From the NCBI GenBank assembly GCA_022561415.1, contig JADFRH010000132.1:1-6755 (forward strand): DNA of 6,755 bases, read 5' to 3'. The translations under genes were made by a program, and so were the position numbers. Below are positions 6,042 through 6,755 of this stretch, in pieces (the stretch's first letter is position 1; each line of letters starts with the position of its first letter). The notes beneath the pieces were generated by a model. It worked only from the letters and a program-made list of their open reading frames with translations. It searched no databases and was not told where the DNA came from. This DNA is from Planctomycetota bacterium. Its GTDB lineage: Bacteria > Planctomycetota > Phycisphaerae > UBA1845.

Positions 6042-6755
6042 GTGGCCTCGACAACGACAGCCAATGCTCCGTCCACGACACAGTTCGAAAGCTGTGGCGG
6101 ACTCCGAGAGGCCGGCTGGGCGAAGCTCCGTCGCGCGGATTGGATCGCACCGGGTCTCGCTGTCGTGTTCATCTCCGCGCTCGCCATCCCGCGACTCCCA
6201 CCGGGCGTCTGCTTCGAAGACGCGGGCGATCTGCAGCTTGCATCAGCCACCTTGGGGATCATGCATCCTCCCGGTTACGCCGGATATGTCACGCTCGGCT
6301 GGTTTGTGTCTCGCGTTCCCGGCGTCGATCCGGCGTACATGGTGTCTCTGGCGTGTTTCGCTTCCGGGCTCACCGCCATCTGGTTTTGCATGCTCTTACA
6401 GATTCGTCTCGGCGTATCCTCCTGGATCGCCGGCGCACTGGGTTTGGCCCTGACGGCCCACCCGCGGGTCTGGTCAAATCTCCTGGTACCGGAAGTCTAC
6501 GCACCCACGCTCGCGTTGCTTGCAGGCGCCGCGTATCTGCTGGTGCGTTCCGTGCATCGTGGCGTGAGGCGGGACATGCTGCTAGCTGCATTGCTGTATG
6601 GCCTTGCACTGGCGAACCGGCCGCCGCTGCTATTCATGCTTCCCTTCTTCCTGGTCGCGTGGTGGACGGCGCGTAGTCGATGGAACTGGTCATGGCGCCT
6701 GTGGGGTGTCTCGCTGGCGATAGGAGCCGCATGTCTGCTCCTATCGCCAGCGAGA
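6042..6755 (+). CDS. DUF2723 polytopic membrane protein (GT-C glycosyltransferase-like), 3' end cut
   Basis: The frame has no stop before the window edge, so only the first 238 residues are visible. After a polar head and a first membrane helix (about 36-52) comes the family's hallmark loop: FEDAGDLQLASATLG (58-72) followed by HPPGY (75-79), the acidic pair and HPPGY typical of DUF2723 proteins. Further helices lie at about 97-120, 127-140, 154-169, 179-210 and 218-236, and NLLVPEVYAPTLAL (146-159) matches a second conserved block. The family includes eukaryotic TMEM260, a protein O-mannosyltransferase; bacterial members are predicted to transfer sugars from lipid carriers at the cytoplasmic membrane. 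I chose GTG 6042 because GGAGG lies nine bases upstream; ATG 6009 and ATG 5985 are in frame, below an in-frame TGA at 5973. The last 10 or so residues overlap a suspicious inverted repeat and may not be genuine. Confidence 0.86.
   Translation, partial: MASTTTANAPSTTQFESCGGLREAGWAKLRRADWIAPGLAVVFISALAIPRLPPGVCFEDAGDLQLASATLGIMHPPGYAGYVTLGWFVSRVPGVDPAYMVSLACFASGLTAIWFCMLLQIRLGVSSWIAGALGLALTAHPRVWSNLLVPEVYAPTLALLAGAAYLLVRSVHRGVRRDMLLAALLYGLALANRPPLLFMLPFFLVAWWTARSRWNWSWRLWGVSLAIGAACLLLSPAR
6709..6755. repeat. Perfect 19-bp inverted repeat ending at the last base
   Basis: TCTCGCTGGCGATAGGAGC at 6709-6727 is matched without error by its reverse complement at 6737-6755, with a 9-base loop between them (6728-6736). 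The right arm ends exactly on the final base of the window. There is no T-run to make it a terminator, and it lies inside an open reading frame. A fold-back or chimeric contig end is the simplest reading; a natural hairpin is the alternative. Confidence 0.85.

Noticed and set aside
5972..6676. 234-codon plus-strand frame overlapping the DUF2723 gene
   Set aside because: It is Arg/Ser-rich with no hydrophobic segments, while another frame over the same bases gives clear DUF2723 motifs.

Overview
The window is about 6.75 kb of GC-rich bacterial DNA, most probably from a member of the Planctomycetota. I infer this from the unusually long leucyl-tRNA synthetase (1043 residues, with extra insertions in the zinc-module and post-editing regions), from the DUF2723 membrane protein, and from the zinc-ribbon/GYF-like single-pass protein. 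This is recognition from memory, not a database result.

Layout. Positions 1-407 hold no gene I can support, but are dense in short repeats: a duplicated 13-mer (161-187), a 12-bp inverted repeat 96 bp across (207-302), a 14-bp palindrome (309-322) and a tandem heptamer (326-339). On the minus strand follow a short orphan coding remnant (408-623), a 141-residue hypothetical protein (666-1091) and a zinc-ribbon/GYF-like/transmembrane protein (1157-2092). A compact divergent region (2093-2158) separates these from the plus-strand block: leuS (2159-5290), a CYTH-domain protein (5297-5899) starting 6 nt after the leuS stop, and a DUF2723 polytopic membrane protein (from about 6042) that runs off the right edge.

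Functionally, leuS is a housekeeping translation gene. The CYTH protein is very probably co-transcribed with it and should bind a triphosphate or polyphosphate substrate. The DUF2723 protein is a predicted GT-C type glycosyltransferase-like membrane protein and may be a separate unit. The minus-strand genes have no assigned pathway.

I do not see an obvious new multi-gene system such as a defence island, CRISPR array or biosynthetic cluster. The points most worth checking are the perfect 19-bp inverted repeat ending exactly at the last base of the window (suspected assembly fold-back), the LeuRS insertions and altered zinc/editing residues, the zinc-ribbon/GYF-like protein, and the repeat-rich left end with its coding remnant.
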